From NCBI GenBank assembly GCA_026936325.1, contig JAPTHN010000012.1, positions 22,881,865-22,945,864 on the forward strand: DNA of 64,000 nt. The letters run 5' to 3'. Under the pieces are notes generated by a model. That model did not search any database. It was given only the letters and a program-made list of their open reading frames with translations, and was not told the DNA's origin. Positions 21,525-32,407 of the stretch are shown here, one piece after another. The position numbers and the translations under genes are program-made. This DNA comes from Platynereis dumerilii (taxonomy: Eukaryota; Annelida; Polychaeta; Phyllodocida; Nereididae). Numbering within the stretch: the first letter of the stretch is position 1; each line of letters begins with the position of its first letter.

Positions 21525-21565
21525 GATAGATAATAGATAGATAGATAAACTTTATTTCATGAGGG
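21525..21565 (-). repeat. LINE-like tail, minus strand
   Basis: GATAGATAATAGATAGATAG followed by ATAAACTTTATTTCATG reads on the minus strand as ATGAAATAAAGTTTATCTAT, a LINE 3' end with TATC units. Confidence 0.5.
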
Positions 21566-21799
21566 TAAGACCTATTTAGTATAAATACTTATTTGCAATA
21601 TAGGGTCCTCCCAAATGATAACTAGAATGAGCGCTCGGAGATCATATACCTCTGCCTGCCTTTAAATTAAACGTTTCGGAGAATATACTGGGACACAACT
21701 ATCAAAATGAAAATTTTGGAACCTCATTACCCTAATAAAGCAACCATGGATTGCTAACTCCATAGGTATTTATTTCAGAAGCCTCCATAGTTGTACTGG

Positions 21800-21960
21800 G
21801 AATTGGCTGGAAAATCCACAATCTATCAATCGGGTACCTTGACCAATCAATTAAAAGTCGACTATTTCATTGCAGGTTTAAATAATTGTTTTTTTCTTTA
21901 AAGTTCTCTGAAAAACTTCAAAATAATTTTCTCAGCTTTTTTCGGTCACTTTGGGCTCCC
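21800..21960 (+). repeat. Dispersed repeat E
   Basis: GAATTGGCTGGAAAATC, ATCGGGTACCTTGACCAATC and TTTCATTGCAGGTTTAAATA are matched in the same order at 31875-31990 (GAATCGGTTAGAAAATC, CCGGTACCCTGGCC, CCTCAAGCCTGCAG). It is an old non-coding interspersed repeat. Confidence 0.55.
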
Positions 21961-22560
21961 TCGATGTCATGGGCCCTGGGCTAATTCCCCATTTCAAGGG
22001 GCCATTTGCCAATGGTTAGGGACCAAAAGTCATAAATTCTAAATGGTCCTTTTTAATAGTGACAGTTTAGCTTGCTTGTAGAAAGTCAGATATGAGGCCT
22101 ATAGAATTATTAAGTCATATTTTTTTTTAGAATCCTAGAAATATAAATGGCTTGGCCTATGTAGGGCTATATTTATGTAGACTGGTTGCAATAAAGTTTA
22201 GATAGTAGGCCCATGGGGAGTAGGCTAGTAGGCCTATTAGAAATCCTGAAAGTGCAGATCAGCCTTATGGTGCTCAAATTTTTTTCTGACATGTATGCTA
22301 GGCTGGAAGTTCAACCAGACCCAGTGAGCACCAGGCGGTCGGTCATCGCGAAAATACCCTGACTCTGGGATTTCTTTTTGTCTGCGAAAGAGTATTTGCC
22401 TGTTTTTTTTCCAGATATTAACCGTGATTTTCACCAAAAAATAACATCACATTTTCATGAATTCATAATTAAATTCAGGGGCCAACTCTAGGAATTATGC
22501 CAGATTTTTTTACCCAACTCTAGGAATTCTTCAGTTGAAAAAGGGGACCTACTGAGCCAA
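21961..22560. other. No feature seen
   Basis: Unique-looking sequence. TAGGCCTA occurs at 22229. The 66-codon minus-strand frame at 22237 has no support. Confidence 0.4.
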
Positions 22561-22610
22561 GCAGGTGTACACTTGAACATAGTAAGCAGGTGTACACTTG
22601 AACATAGTAA
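22561..22610 (+). repeat. Exact 25 bp tandem duplication
   Basis: GCAGGTGTACACTTGAACAT plus AGTAA is present twice without change (22561-22585, 22586-22610). Perfect identity means the duplication is recent. Confidence 0.9.
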
Positions 22611-23426
22611 GCCCCTCCAGGAGATCAGCTGTAATGATGCGATCTGGATCATGTGCAACAATTCATTATCAGAATATTAGCCAAGACATTCATAGACCAG
22701 CTGTAAGATAAACACAATCAGCCCCTCTCAAAGCTCTGCCCTTGCAGCATGAGCAACATGTGCTGTAATGAGAGCTCAGAGATAACAGAACAATGAATCT
22801 GGGCCCACGGCAACACAAATGTTGGCCTGGCACCTTGCTTGGCTGACCAAGTAAGTTGAGTGCTTGTTTATTAATTGAATGTTAGCTTCATATTAATTAT
22901 TCTGGCTATATCCAACAGAACAACGCCATTTAGAGTGATTTTCAGCTCTGTCAATGCAGCTGCAGCAAAGACGCATGGAACTGTGTCAGCGTGACCTAGT
23001 TAAGTAAGACTGAGTTGCGTCACAGCTCCCCCTGGCAGATAAGCTTCGCGGGGACCCCATTGAAAGTTACCTCATGGCATAGAAATGTAAAAAAAAAATT
23101 TATTATGAAAACGTCTTATATAACTACGATAATACAAATAACATACACGTTTTTATAAGAAAAAGTAAGATTAGAATAAACCTTACTACAAATAGTAGGA
23201 ATAGTTGTAAATCTATCCTCTAACCGAATACTAGTACAGTAAAACTGACAGTTTAAAAATAATAATACATGTTTAAGTGTACAGGGGTAGTACAAACAAG
23301 GTAAGACAGAGTAATATATATATATATATATATGGAACAATTATGAATATATATTGTAATAACAGATAGCATACGAATGACAACTCAAAATATATGCAGA
23401 AAGTCATGTGATCTTGTTAGGAAAAT
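22611..23426. other. 3' flank of the retroelement frame, no gene
   Basis: AT-rich sequence with an (AT)n run at 23312-23332 and a poly(A) run at 23090. No copy of the 135 bp repeat is present here, although this is where a downstream LTR would normally lie. Confidence 0.5.
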
Positions 23427-26400
23427 TTAGGACAAGTCCCAATCTCCGGAACGCATCCAGTCAGGTTGATGACTCTGCCGTTTTGACGAACGAGTCGCAT
23501 TGCTGGGAACAGAAAAATCGACAGGCACAGACAAATCACTCGGTACAGAAACACCACTGGGCACAGACACATCAGGGGGCACTGATAAGGGTTGATCACC
23601 GGTTATGATTTGTGGTGGAGGTTGATCGACTGTTACGATTTGAGGTGGGGGATGAGGGGGGACAGGTAAAGCGGGAGGACCCGGGGGAAGCACAGGGTCT
23701 GTGGACAGGGGCACAGCGATAGAGTCGAAAATGCCAGAAGTGTCGTCTTCATAGTCAAGGCCACGGATTGGCTCACCAGGGGAGATATCCAAGGTGGTTG
23801 GGGATACAGGGTAACATTCACACAGAGGGACATCATAGGACTTTGCACGGAATTGGGATTGGGTGAATTTGCGAAGTGTGCAACGATCATGGGTTCGGCC
23901 AATGACAAGGTAACGATCTCTTGATTTTGTCTTGTCCCGATCACTAGCAATGTAAACGAGGTCGCCGATGGTGATATTGGAGGGGGGACGAGAGCTGCGT
24001 CCGTGTGCCTTAGCACGGGCACTGGGGCCATGACTCATGGAACGAGCAAGGTGTTGTCCAAGAATAATTTGGCGATCATCAAGTGGCAATTGTTCACCGG
24101 AAATTTGGTCACGCTGAGTCCAAATTTCACGAGATGACAACCCACAGTCCCGAATTCTGGCATTCATGTTGGCAGTGGCAAGAGCGAGGGACACAGGTGT
24201 TAAGGGACCACCATCAGGGCAGAGCTTCAGACATTCCATGCCAAGCTCCTGAATGCAACGTTCTGCCACTGGGTTCTTGTTAACATTCTTAGCCTGGCCG
24301 ACGATAACTTGAATACCATGTCGAAGCAGTATGGCATCCTGGGCCAGAGGGGCCAAACCGGGGGCAGGGTCCACACGAACGTGGATGTCATGGTCACCGA
24401 GACATCGAAGACTGGCACAGAGTGTGAGAATAGTGTTCCTCAGCGTGTCTCGCTTTTCGTCAGGCACAAATGCGGTCAAAGTAAACGAGGACACAGTTTC
24501 ACGAAGAACAACGACTAACTGCTTGTTACGTTTCATGACATCCAGGCAGAAGGAGGTGCCTACGCGATCAGGGGGAGGGCATGATGACTGGGCGTGGAGG
24601 TGTGTAGGCACATTGCGTAGCGAGGCACAGTGGTGGCAAGAAGAGCACACACTTGCGATGGATTTATCCAAATCCAATGCATAAAAGTAACGGGAGATAA
24701 GTTTCTTCATTTGATGGGCACTGGGGTGGTGGAAGCGCAAGTGTACAGCAGTGAGTAGACCACTGAGGACGGCTCGGGGCACAACAATCCGTTCCCGTGC
24801 AGGCTGGAATGGTTGTCGGTCGGGAACAACAAGCAACCCATCCGATGCAATGATGATATCTTGCAGATAGCGTCGAACATCTGGGATATTAGTGACCTTC
24901 TTGTTGGGTCGAGTACCCTGAGCGAGGTGGGAATGAGCTCTGCGTAAGTCATTGCATTCAAGTTGGGTGGCTTGCCAACTCGTACGGTTGGTGAAAGGCA
25001 TCCGTACAGTGCCTTCAAGGACATCGGTGACCGATACAGCATGCCTGCGGATAACAGAGTCTTGCAATTCGTCAACAAAACTGCAAACCTGACAGTGACT
25101 GTCAAGACACGGAATGGGATTTCTGCTTGTGTAGTCCGAAGGCAGATTGGCAACTCCTGCGATATGCCGAACATGAACATTATAGCGGCTGATGAGAGAC
25201 AAGAAGGTGGTGACTCTAGCGCTGGTTGAGAATTCACCTCTCATAAGTTTTTCATACGCTTGAACACAAGGTCGGCTGTCAGTTAAAACTTGGGCCTGGT
25301 GGTTAGACTGAGTAATGTAAGGGGCAAAATGCTTGACGGCACTGCCAATACAGAGTGCTTCAACCTCACAGGGCAACCAGGTGACTTGGTGGTTACGCAA
25401 TTTAGCATTAAAGAAGCCAGCCAAATGAAGTTTGTCACTGCGAAGAACATACATGGTAGCTGCGAGCCCACACTGTTTAACAGATGCGTCAGTTACGATC
25501 CAGAGATGATCGTCGGGTTGGGGCATTGTGATAGAACGTGCATTAGCAAGATTAGCCTTAGCTTTGGCAAAAGATGACAGCAAGTCATCAGTCCAGTCAA
25601 TCTTGTCCTTGGAGGCTCTTCCAGCACAGGCAAGGTCCAGTGGGTGTAGCAAGTCAGCATAGCCTGGGAGTACACGGGATAACACTTTGTAAGCGCCAAT
25701 AAAGGAACGTAAAGTTTGAACAGTACGAGGAGGGTCAACATTTGCAAGGGCAGACAACCTGTGCGAGCTGGCTTGAAGGGTACCACTTGACCAGATCCAT
25801 CCTAAGACAACAGTAGACTTGGGACATACAATTGTTTTGCCGGCGTTCAATGCGAGGTTATTCTTTTGGAGTGCCGACAAAACTTTGGACCAGTGGTGAA
25901 GGAGTTCATCCGGGGTGTCACCTCCCACATACAGATCATCCGCAATTTTGGCAACCCATCCTTCTTGAATAAATTCCCCCAAGACTCGGCTCATAAGCTC
26001 TTCTAGACAGGTCTCAGATCCGGGCATTCCCATGGCTGATCGTGTGTAAACGCGTATGCCCTTGAACGGGGTTGACACACCACAAAACTTCATAGAGGAG
26101 TGAGCAAGGGGAATTTGGTAGAAGGATTGTTTGAGGTCGGAAACAATAATATACTTCCAATGTGCAATGTCCCTCAATACACTGTCAACATTTGGCATTA
26201 GAGATGGTTGAGGTTTACTGTAACGGGCCACATCTCCGAATGACGTTACTAGTCTACTTCCACCATTCGGTTTCTTGACGAGAAATGACAAGTTTAAGTA
26301 CTCCACTGTACAGTTGACCTGCTCAGGCTTGGCAAAGACACCTAAGGCTTCAAGTTCATCAAATTTATGCTGCAGCTCAATTAGGCCAGCACGGTTGTAG

Positions 26401-28352
26401 TGGGGTAAGCGACCTTTCCGTTGTGGTGGAAGGGTAGGCCCCATGTTAACGACTGCCTCAATTTTACCACTAGCACCATTGTATTTCTGAATGGCTGGAT
26501 CAAACACTTTGTCAAAGTCACTGTGGAGGGAGGTAAATTTGTGACGCATATCAGGGGACAAGCAATTATCTGGGTCAACAGAGATTGATGTGGAATGGCA
26601 GGGAGGCACAACGGTTCCAAGACTACGGATAGAGGAACGGGGGTGTGGTTCAAGATTGTCAGCAATGTCTCTGCCAGGTTGGCCAGGAGAAGAGTCAACA
26701 TAATCAATGGGGTGGACTTGGCATAAGTGCTCATTTCGTCGAAGTTTAATGGGGGCAGTTGAATCGTTAACAATACGGATGCGATGGTCGACAGACATGA
26801 TTTCCTGAGGAGGGGGCCAAGCGGTGTGGGGGTCTTTGGTAAGGTTAACGGTAGCATCCAGTCTGGGTTCCAGAGCCCAGTAGTCATCGGCGCTGATGTC
26901 ATGCGGGAGCTCAAGCTCCAGGAAATCACCAGGAAGCACAACAGTTTGTTTAGGGGGGGCACGCAGAAGAGTAGTGGCTTGAGCTCGACGGATAGTGGCT
27001 TTGGAGCTGGGCTGGGGGCCGTAGTACACTATTTCCGACCCACGGATAACCACTTGTCGTTTGGCGGGGCGGGTTGCAATATCATTGGCAACTAAGAAGG
27101 GGTTTCCGGCAAGAATGTCAACGTCAAGCTGCTTCACTACAAGAGCGTCTAATTGGAATTGGAAGCCACCTCTTGTCAGGGTGCAATGCACTTCACCAAC
27201 TACCTCTAGAGGAGTAACACCATCAGCCTGTCGTGCCATCTGAGAGGCGGGCTTGAGAGGGAGACCGATGAACTGTGTCAGCTGGTGACTCACCATATTG
27301 GTTGTGGCTCCGGTGTCCAATGTAACACGTACCGGATGCTGCCCATAAAAACACTGAAGGTATGGGGATTGTATCACATTGACACGGCGTGCAGCAGAGG
27401 GGTTGTCAATGAGGGGAGATTCATCTGGGTCCTCGCCATCCTCTTCATCGAAGTCATCGCCGCCTTCCACAAGGCGTGAACGGCCCATCATGAAACGCTT
27501 GTCAGAGTTGGGCAGAAACCGGCACTCGCTGAGATGGTGCCCATGAGGCCTATTGGCAGTCTTGCAAAGAATGCAAGATTTGGAGGGGCGGCGGGTGGAA
27601 GATTTGGGAAATTGGGACGTGCCAGTACGCATCACTTTACTGTCCTCCTGGCATTGGAGCTCGTCAAGTAGTGAGGACAGTGCCACAGATATTTCCGGCT
27701 TGAGAGAAGCCAATGTCTTATTTCTTAATTCAGGACCATACCGTTGTTTGACCAATTGAGGGAGGCCTGGATTAATTGTCTTTAGCCAAAGGAGAACAAC
27801 AGTGTTCTCTAGAGTGGGGCTTAACTCCTCATCAGCGGCGAGGGCTTCTCCATGGTGTTGCAAACCTGACGCCACTGTGATGAGGTTGTCCTCAAAAAAA
27901 GCCATAATCCGCTGGAACAAATCCTCATGGCGTTCGTCATTGTCCAACTTAATATCCGCAAGGTCTAAGAACCTTGAACCGGTACTCTGGTGTCCGAAGT
28001 GAGCCCGGATTTTTTGCCAAATATCAGACAGGGATGTAGACTGTTTAACGATGGTGTTCCTGCTGATAACACTACAGTAATTCGCAATTTGACCAAGCAT
28101 CAATTCCAGTTGAACAACTTTCTGAACTGCAGTCTTTTGCCTTTCCTGTGGGATTGGGGCAGCATCATCCTCGAACCCTCTATTTGGGGTTGCGGCTGAT
28201 TTCTTCGACCAGGTAAAGTCAGCAGCCAGGAAAGGGGCAAAGTTAACATCCAGGGACAATATGTACAGAAGGTTCTGGCGCCAATTTTCAAGGGATGTCA
28301 CTGTTTCGTTTTTGGTCAAACACCATTGCTTTGGAGCACGATTGACAGCCAT
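23427..28352 (-). CDS. Gag-pol polyprotein of Ty3/gypsy-type fossil
   Basis: A single 1641-codon frame carries, in order: a gag-like region (1-250); a zinc-knuckle-like CILC ... HHLSEC (260-278); an aspartic protease with DTGA (346-349); a reverse transcriptase (about 640-850) with KKPNGG and a variant catalytic box IADDLYVGG (803-811); RNase H (about 950-1075, starting TDAS); an integrase with an HHCC zinc domain (1207-1243) and a D, D, E catalytic set near 1271, 1328 and 1364; and a proline-rich tail with SVP repeats. The protease-RT-RNase H-integrase order is that of Ty3/gypsy (also BEL/Pao); the RT and integrase words favour gypsy. The frame looks whole. No envelope gene is seen. Confidence 0.9.
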   Translation of the reverse strand: MAVNRAPKQWCLTKNETVTSLENWRQNLLYILSLDVNFAPFLAADFTWSKKSAATPNRGFEDDAAPIPQERQKTAVQKVVQLELMLGQIANYCSVISRNTIVKQSTSLSDIWQKIRAHFGHQSTGSRFLDLADIKLDNDERHEDLFQRIMAFFEDNLITVASGLQHHGEALAADEELSPTLENTVVLLWLKTINPGLPQLVKQRYGPELRNKTLASLKPEISVALSSLLDELQCQEDSKVMRTGTSQFPKSSTRRPSKSCILCKTANRPHGHHLSECRFLPNSDKRFMMGRSRLVEGGDDFDEEDGEDPDESPLIDNPSAARRVNVIQSPYLQCFYGQHPVRVTLDTGATTNMVSHQLTQFIGLPLKPASQMARQADGVTPLEVVGEVHCTLTRGGFQFQLDALVVKQLDVDILAGNPFLVANDIATRPAKRQVVIRGSEIVYYGPQPSSKATIRRAQATTLLRAPPKQTVVLPGDFLELELPHDISADDYWALEPRLDATVNLTKDPHTAWPPPQEIMSVDHRIRIVNDSTAPIKLRRNEHLCQVHPIDYVDSSPGQPGRDIADNLEPHPRSSIRSLGTVVPPCHSTSISVDPDNCLSPDMRHKFTSLHSDFDKVFDPAIQKYNGASGKIEAVVNMGPTLPPQRKGRLPHYNRAGLIELQHKFDELEALGVFAKPEQVNCTVEYLNLSFLVKKPNGGSRLVTSFGDVARYSKPQPSLMPNVDSVLRDIAHWKYIIVSDLKQSFYQIPLAHSSMKFCGVSTPFKGIRVYTRSAMGMPGSETCLEELMSRVLGEFIQEGWVAKIADDLYVGGDTPDELLHHWSKVLSALQKNNLALNAGKTIVCPKSTVVLGWIWSSGTLQASSHRLSALANVDPPRTVQTLRSFIGAYKVLSRVLPGYADLLHPLDLACAGRASKDKIDWTDDLLSSFAKAKANLANARSITMPQPDDHLWIVTDASVKQCGLAATMYVLRSDKLHLAGFFNAKLRNHQVTWLPCEVEALCIGSAVKHFAPYITQSNHQAQVLTDSRPCVQAYEKLMRGEFSTSARVTTFLSLISRYNVHVRHIAGVANLPSDYTSRNPIPCLDSHCQVCSFVDELQDSVIRRHAVSVTDVLEGTVRMPFTNRTSWQATQLECNDLRRAHSHLAQGTRPNKKVTNIPDVRRYLQDIIIASDGLLVVPDRQPFQPARERIVVPRAVLSGLLTAVHLRFHHPSAHQMKKLISRYFYALDLDKSIASVCSSCHHCASLRNVPTHLHAQSSCPPPDRVGTSFCLDVMKRNKQLVVVLRETVSSFTLTAFVPDEKRDTLRNTILTLCASLRCLGDHDIHVRVDPAPGLAPLAQDAILLRHGIQVIVGQAKNVNKNPVAERCIQELGMECLKLCPDGGPLTPVSLALATANMNARIRDCGLSSREIWTQRDQISGEQLPLDDRQIILGQHLARSMSHGPSARAKAHGRSSRPPSNITIGDLVYIASDRDKTKSRDRYLVIGRTHDRCTLRKFTQSQFRAKSYDVPLCECYPVSPTTLDISPGEPIRGLDYEDDTSGIFDSIAVPLSTDPVLPPGPPALPVPPHPPPQIVTVDQPPPQIITGDQPLSVPPDVSVPSGVSVPSDLSVPVDFSVPSNATRSSKRQSHQPDWMRSGDWDLS

Positions 28353-28490
28353 GATGAGTGATAATAGAGAGTCACAAACGTCAACACATGAGTCACAATA
28401 TTGTCAAATTCAGAACCTTACAGGCTTGAGGGTGAATCTGGAGTAATCTTCTGTTTGTTGAAGATGTCCTGTACGTGGGTAGGTATACAA

Positions 28491-28502
28491 CCGCTGCCAC
28501 CA
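28491..28502 (-). other. Primer-binding-site-like sequence
   Basis: TGGTGGCAGCGG on the minus strand lies at the inner edge of the right-hand 135 bp repeat, overlapping its last bases. Elements of this class start reverse transcription at a TGG-initial sequence complementary to a tRNA 3' end. Which tRNA would pair is not determined. Confidence 0.45.
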
Positions 28503-28634
28503 CGACAGAAAACAACACAGATTGTCTCAGGTGAACTTGTATGGGAAGCAAACATGTGGTGAGGACGATAACAGCAATTAACAACAGGGGGCGCAAAGAG
28601 CGCTGTTGTACTAAAAAAATAACACTAGGTGGCG
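28500..28634 (-). repeat. 135 bp direct repeat, presumed 5' LTR
   Basis: Identical to 16746-16880. It lies 148 bp upstream of the gag-pol start on the minus strand, next to the primer-binding-site-like word. It contains an internal inverted repeat (ACAACAG ... CTGTTGT). At 135 bp it is short for an LTR, and canonical TG...CA ends are not evident, so the exact borders are uncertain by a few bases. Confidence 0.7.
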
Positions 28635-28910
28635 CCACAAGTTTGTTAAATGAATTCTGAGAATTGTGTCTAAAATTACCTTATTTCTTTAAATTGAGAT
28701 TGGCACGATGGTCTGTAGTAAAGAAAAGACTCAGTTATTTTTTTTTAATTTTCTGAAATTTGTTTGAAAATAACCTGTTTATGATGTATGCCAATTTAAT
28801 TAAAGAAGATATCTGATCGTTTTCCTAAAATTTGATTATTGCTAAACTTGACGCATGCCAAATCTGTAATTAATGAGTGGACGGCGCACTTTGATGTCTC
28901 ACAGAATTAT
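28635..28910. other. No feature seen
   Basis: AT-rich sequence outside the presumed retroelement end. Confidence 0.4.
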
Positions 28911-28958
28911 GCCCCATTCACACAGGCAAGACTTTGGCAAGAGTATGTTGGCAAGAGC

Positions 28959-29136
28959 CAGGGACGGACGCAGGGGGGGGGATGGGGGGGATGCATCCCC
29001 CCCCACCAGACCAAAATTTATATATTTTTACATGTTAATTTTCTTCGCGCGCAGTTGCGTTATGTCATGAATTATGCGTTCCGCGACGCGATAGCCCGAT
29101 AGACCCCCCCACCGGAATTTTCTGGATCCCCCCCTG
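28959..29136. mobile_element. hAT-type MITE, 178 bp
   Basis: It starts CAGGGACGGACGCAGGGG and ends GGATCCCCCCCTG, with a perfect 8 bp duplication GCAAGAGC at 28951-28958 and 29137-29144. The interior has opposed poly(G) and poly(C) runs and the word GATGCATCCCCC, also seen at 20187 inside another hAT-type element. Confidence 0.85.
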
Positions 29137-29309
29137 GCAAGAGCAGACTATCAGAAATCATGAATTCACTCCCAGAGCATAGTTTTCACTTTCAAGAGTG
29201 AAAAATTCACTCCCATAGTAACACAAGATGCTCCCAGATCATTGCCACACTCGTGGAAAACTCTTGGAAAATTTTGAACAGTTAAAAATTTTCTGAGAGT
29301 ATGGAATTG

Positions 29310-29425
29310 ATCTGGGAGTGAAATATTTGCTCTGGGAGCATCAACTTTTGCTCTGGGAGTGTCAACGTTCACTCTGGGAGCAAAATTTTCACTCTGGGAG
29401 TAAAAAGTTATACTCTGGGAGTTAA
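29310..29425 (+). repeat. 21 bp tandem repeat (CTCTGGGAG)
   Basis: Five units of about 21 bp each start with (A/G)CTCTGGGAG, for example GCTCTGGGAGTGTCAACGTTC. Reverse-complement words (CTCCCAGAGC, CTCCCAGATC) occur on the left side of the same element at 29170 and 29231. Confidence 0.8.
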
Positions 29426-29499
29426 TTCGTGATTTCTTAATTTTGCTCATGCCAAGGTACTCTTGGGTTACTCTTGGCTGTGTGAAAAAGGGGCTTTAA

Positions 29500-29938
29500 A
29501 GGTAGTAAGTCCACCGATTCTATGTAAAATTTAACTTGTTGTTATAGATCACAACACTAAGATAATAAAATACACTTACCTTGCATAGAAATGTCACTGC
29601 AATTCTATATTAACTATGGGACATTCCTGTGGGATTTAGAACAATTGTATGTGAGTGACTGTTCAAGTTCTTGGTCAGCATGGTTCTCCAACAAAATATT
29701 TAGTCTACCTAATCTTTCACATTTAAAAGCTATTCATTTAATATTTTTGGAAACAGTGCATCTATAATTATGTGACACATTGATTTAATTGACATGCCTG
29801 TGCACCTGCAGGATTTTTATAATTTCAAAGTTACACACTAAACTTGACGTGACAGTGGATATAGATGGTGACACACGGCTCTCCATTGCTCATGATTCTT
29901 CCGTTGTGATATGCTAAGAATTCCTTGGCCAAACATTA
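29500..29938. other. No feature seen
   Basis: AT-rich sequence between two inverted-repeat elements; no gene or repeat recognised. Confidence 0.4.
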
Positions 29939-31863
29939 TATGGGTAAGGCCACGAAGTTGAGTCATTTGAGCTGCTAAAAGTGTCCTCTAAGTTCAGAGC
30001 TGGCTGGCTGAAATGGATTTTGATAAAAGCTAACTGAATGAATGCAGGACTAAAGCATGCATATTAGACTAAACTGTGTAAAAATTTGAGGTTGATACCA
30101 CAAAAACTAAAGACACTGGACAACTTTTTTGTCATGGAAACAGGCCAAAAATGACGTTTTTAGGCGTTCGTGGATTGACATGGTCAAAAGAGGACTTTAC
30201 TGTCTTTAGGAGACCCTCTGTTATGTCATTTTTATTATTTAGAATGATAGAACAGGTCCTGTACTTTCATTTCATACATAGTGAGCGCCTGGGAATCCAT
30301 TATTTTGATAAGATATAAGTCAATTATTTATCGTAACATTTTCAGCTCTTACCTGTTACGCGCCATTGGACTGCTCTAACTTTTTATTTCATTGTAATAC
30401 TGAATTGCAAACAGTGTCTATCTGACCACTAAGGTGATGCTTACAAGATGCAATTCAGTTATGACAACAAATAGAAGAAAATATCGCCAATAACTTGATT
30501 TTTCATCATGTCCTCATAAAACCATGTTTCACGGCCAGATTTTCTACCCCCTGTCTTTTCATATTTTGAATGGCTTAATCTCTATTTTTACATTACAAAA
30601 CAGCAGTGCAATGATCAGACATAAATATTGCCAATTTGCAGACTTGAGGATAGAAAATTGAGGCCAGGACATGAAGAAAAAGGGGCAATTGTCCTTTTTT
30701 GTCTTGTTACCGAAATGTTACGCGCTTTTTGGGGTAATATGGTAACAGGACAGTTGTTTTATGTCCTGTTTGAATTGTAGTAACAAGGACATGTCCTGTT
30801 ATGTCCTTGCAAACAAGCAATCATTTTTTTACAATTATGAGAGAGTTTCAGTGGCTCCATGGCTTAAAAAATGTTGAACTGAATCTACCAATCTTTTCTT
30901 ATCACACTGTAGGTTAATCACCAAGGAAATCATGGGTATTATGGTAAATATTTGGTATAACTGGTCACATAGTCACGTAACAGGACATGTCCTGTTACTG
31001 AGTTTGTATCAAAGTGTCACCACTTGCCATTAGAATGGAGAACCACAATCTGAATTTTGTGTATTTAACTGTTGCTCGACGCTGCTGTATCAAAATTCTG
31101 CAATCACACATCTGCACTGTCATTATTACGTGCATACAGTCATTCTATTCCTATTTGTCCTGTTACTTGTCCTGTTACTTGTCCAATTACTTGTCCTGTT
31201 ACCTTGTCATTAAAACAATATTTCTCCAACTTTATGAATTATTGTATGGAGAATGTTTGTGCATGTTCATGGCAAAAGAAAGGCACAAATATTTCTAACC
31301 ATCTCAGTATCTCAGATAGCATCCACACAGTATCTGGTGCATTGAGTGGTACTCTGAGTTTGCCTGTGTAACGAAGACTTGTCCTGTTACTTATTTGTCC
31401 TGTTACGCAATAAAAATGACGGAAGCTGGGTTTACATTCTAGTTTCTAGTCGTTTTTTATGTTTCTAACAAGTTTCTTGTTTGCCAAATACACTCCACAT
31501 GGGTTCCATACCTGTAAATTCATGATATTTTCTTTATGGCCAACTTTAGCAAACGATCCAGACTAAAAATTAACATACAAGCACTTTTTAATGAGTTGCT
31601 GTTAGAACATCTATCCTATCTACACTGTAAGCATAAAACGAGGGGGCAGGGGGCAGCTTCCCCCTAAACATCCGGCAGGCTTGTAAATTAGCATTGAATT
31701 TGAGCAAAGATCTGAAAAATCGAGCCTTAGAGACCCAATGATGAACTACCCCCTCCCCCAAATATATATCACCTCTCCCACACCATGTACACATGTGCTG
31801 TCCAACTACCTAAATAACTGCCATTCTGCCTGTCTGTCTATGTAGATCTATATCAGAATCTAT

Positions 31864-31990
31864 CTATCTAGGAATCGGTTAGAAAATCAATAATTGATTA
31901 ATCCGGTACCCTGGCCGATTGATGAACGATTAATTGATTATTTTCCCTCAAGCCTGCAGTTTTTTTTTTTCATTAAATTTCTATAAAAAG
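31864..31990 (+). repeat. Dispersed repeat E, second copy
   Basis: It matches 21810-21900 in several words, as listed there, and is preceded by a short TATC microsatellite. It lies between the two GTCCTGTTAC clusters. Confidence 0.5.
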
Positions 31991-32407
31991 AAATAACTTA
32001 AAAAGTTTCTTGTCCATTTTGTTTGAAACTGTAATTTCTCAACAGTTTCTGTCGTTCATATATTTATGAATTAATGAATAGCTGACTTAAGTTTTCAAAA
32101 CAGGATACATCAACTTTACAAATTGGATTCTTTTTTTCTCCTTTCAATTTCATGGGCCTATCATGGCAATATTTACCGGTGCTCACTCAAGTACAAGCTT
32201 CCTAATAAGAGTGGGCCAGTTTTTTATTATTCATATTAAGCCCAGGCTTAGGCCTCCACTTTAGAAACGCTTCATCACCCCATAGATGCGAACAAGATCC
32301 TCCGGAGTAATTTTAATCCTTATGGTGCAGTAACACATCCTTCAGGGCATGTATATATATGATGTCATTTCTATGAGAAACAGTTCATGCGTGGCTTAAA
32401 CTTGAAG

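Larger units (their letters stand above)
16750..28634 (-). mobile_element. Ty3/gypsy-type LTR retroelement fossil
   Basis: The element is bounded by two identical 135 bp repeats and contains one long gag-pol frame in the right half. A primer-binding-site-like TGGTGGCAGCGG (minus strand, 28502-28491) follows the upstream repeat. Coding region plus upstream repeat span 5.2 kb, a normal size; the 6.5 kb between the stop and the downstream repeat is far longer than usual and contains older material (hAT-type elements, LINE tails, purine arrays). Either later sequence was gained in the 3' region, or the left repeat came next to it by rearrangement. The coding part looks whole and the identical repeats suggest recent insertion. 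Confidence 0.6.
28911..29494. mobile_element. Inverted-repeat element, interrupted by a hAT-type MITE
   Basis: GCCCCATTCACACAGGCAAG at 28911 and the following AGAGTATG words are matched in reverse by TACTCTTGGGTTACTCTTGG and CTGTGTGAAAAAGGGGC ending at 29494. A second pair of inner arms (AGAAATCATGAATTCACTCC near 29152; GAGTTAATTCGTGATTTC near 29420) lies inside. The left arm is interrupted by the 178 bp element at 28959. Without it the unit is about 400 bp. Confidence 0.65.

Noticed and set aside
23633-28638. Many shorter frames on both strands within the retroelement
   Set aside because: They are shadows of the single gag-pol frame.
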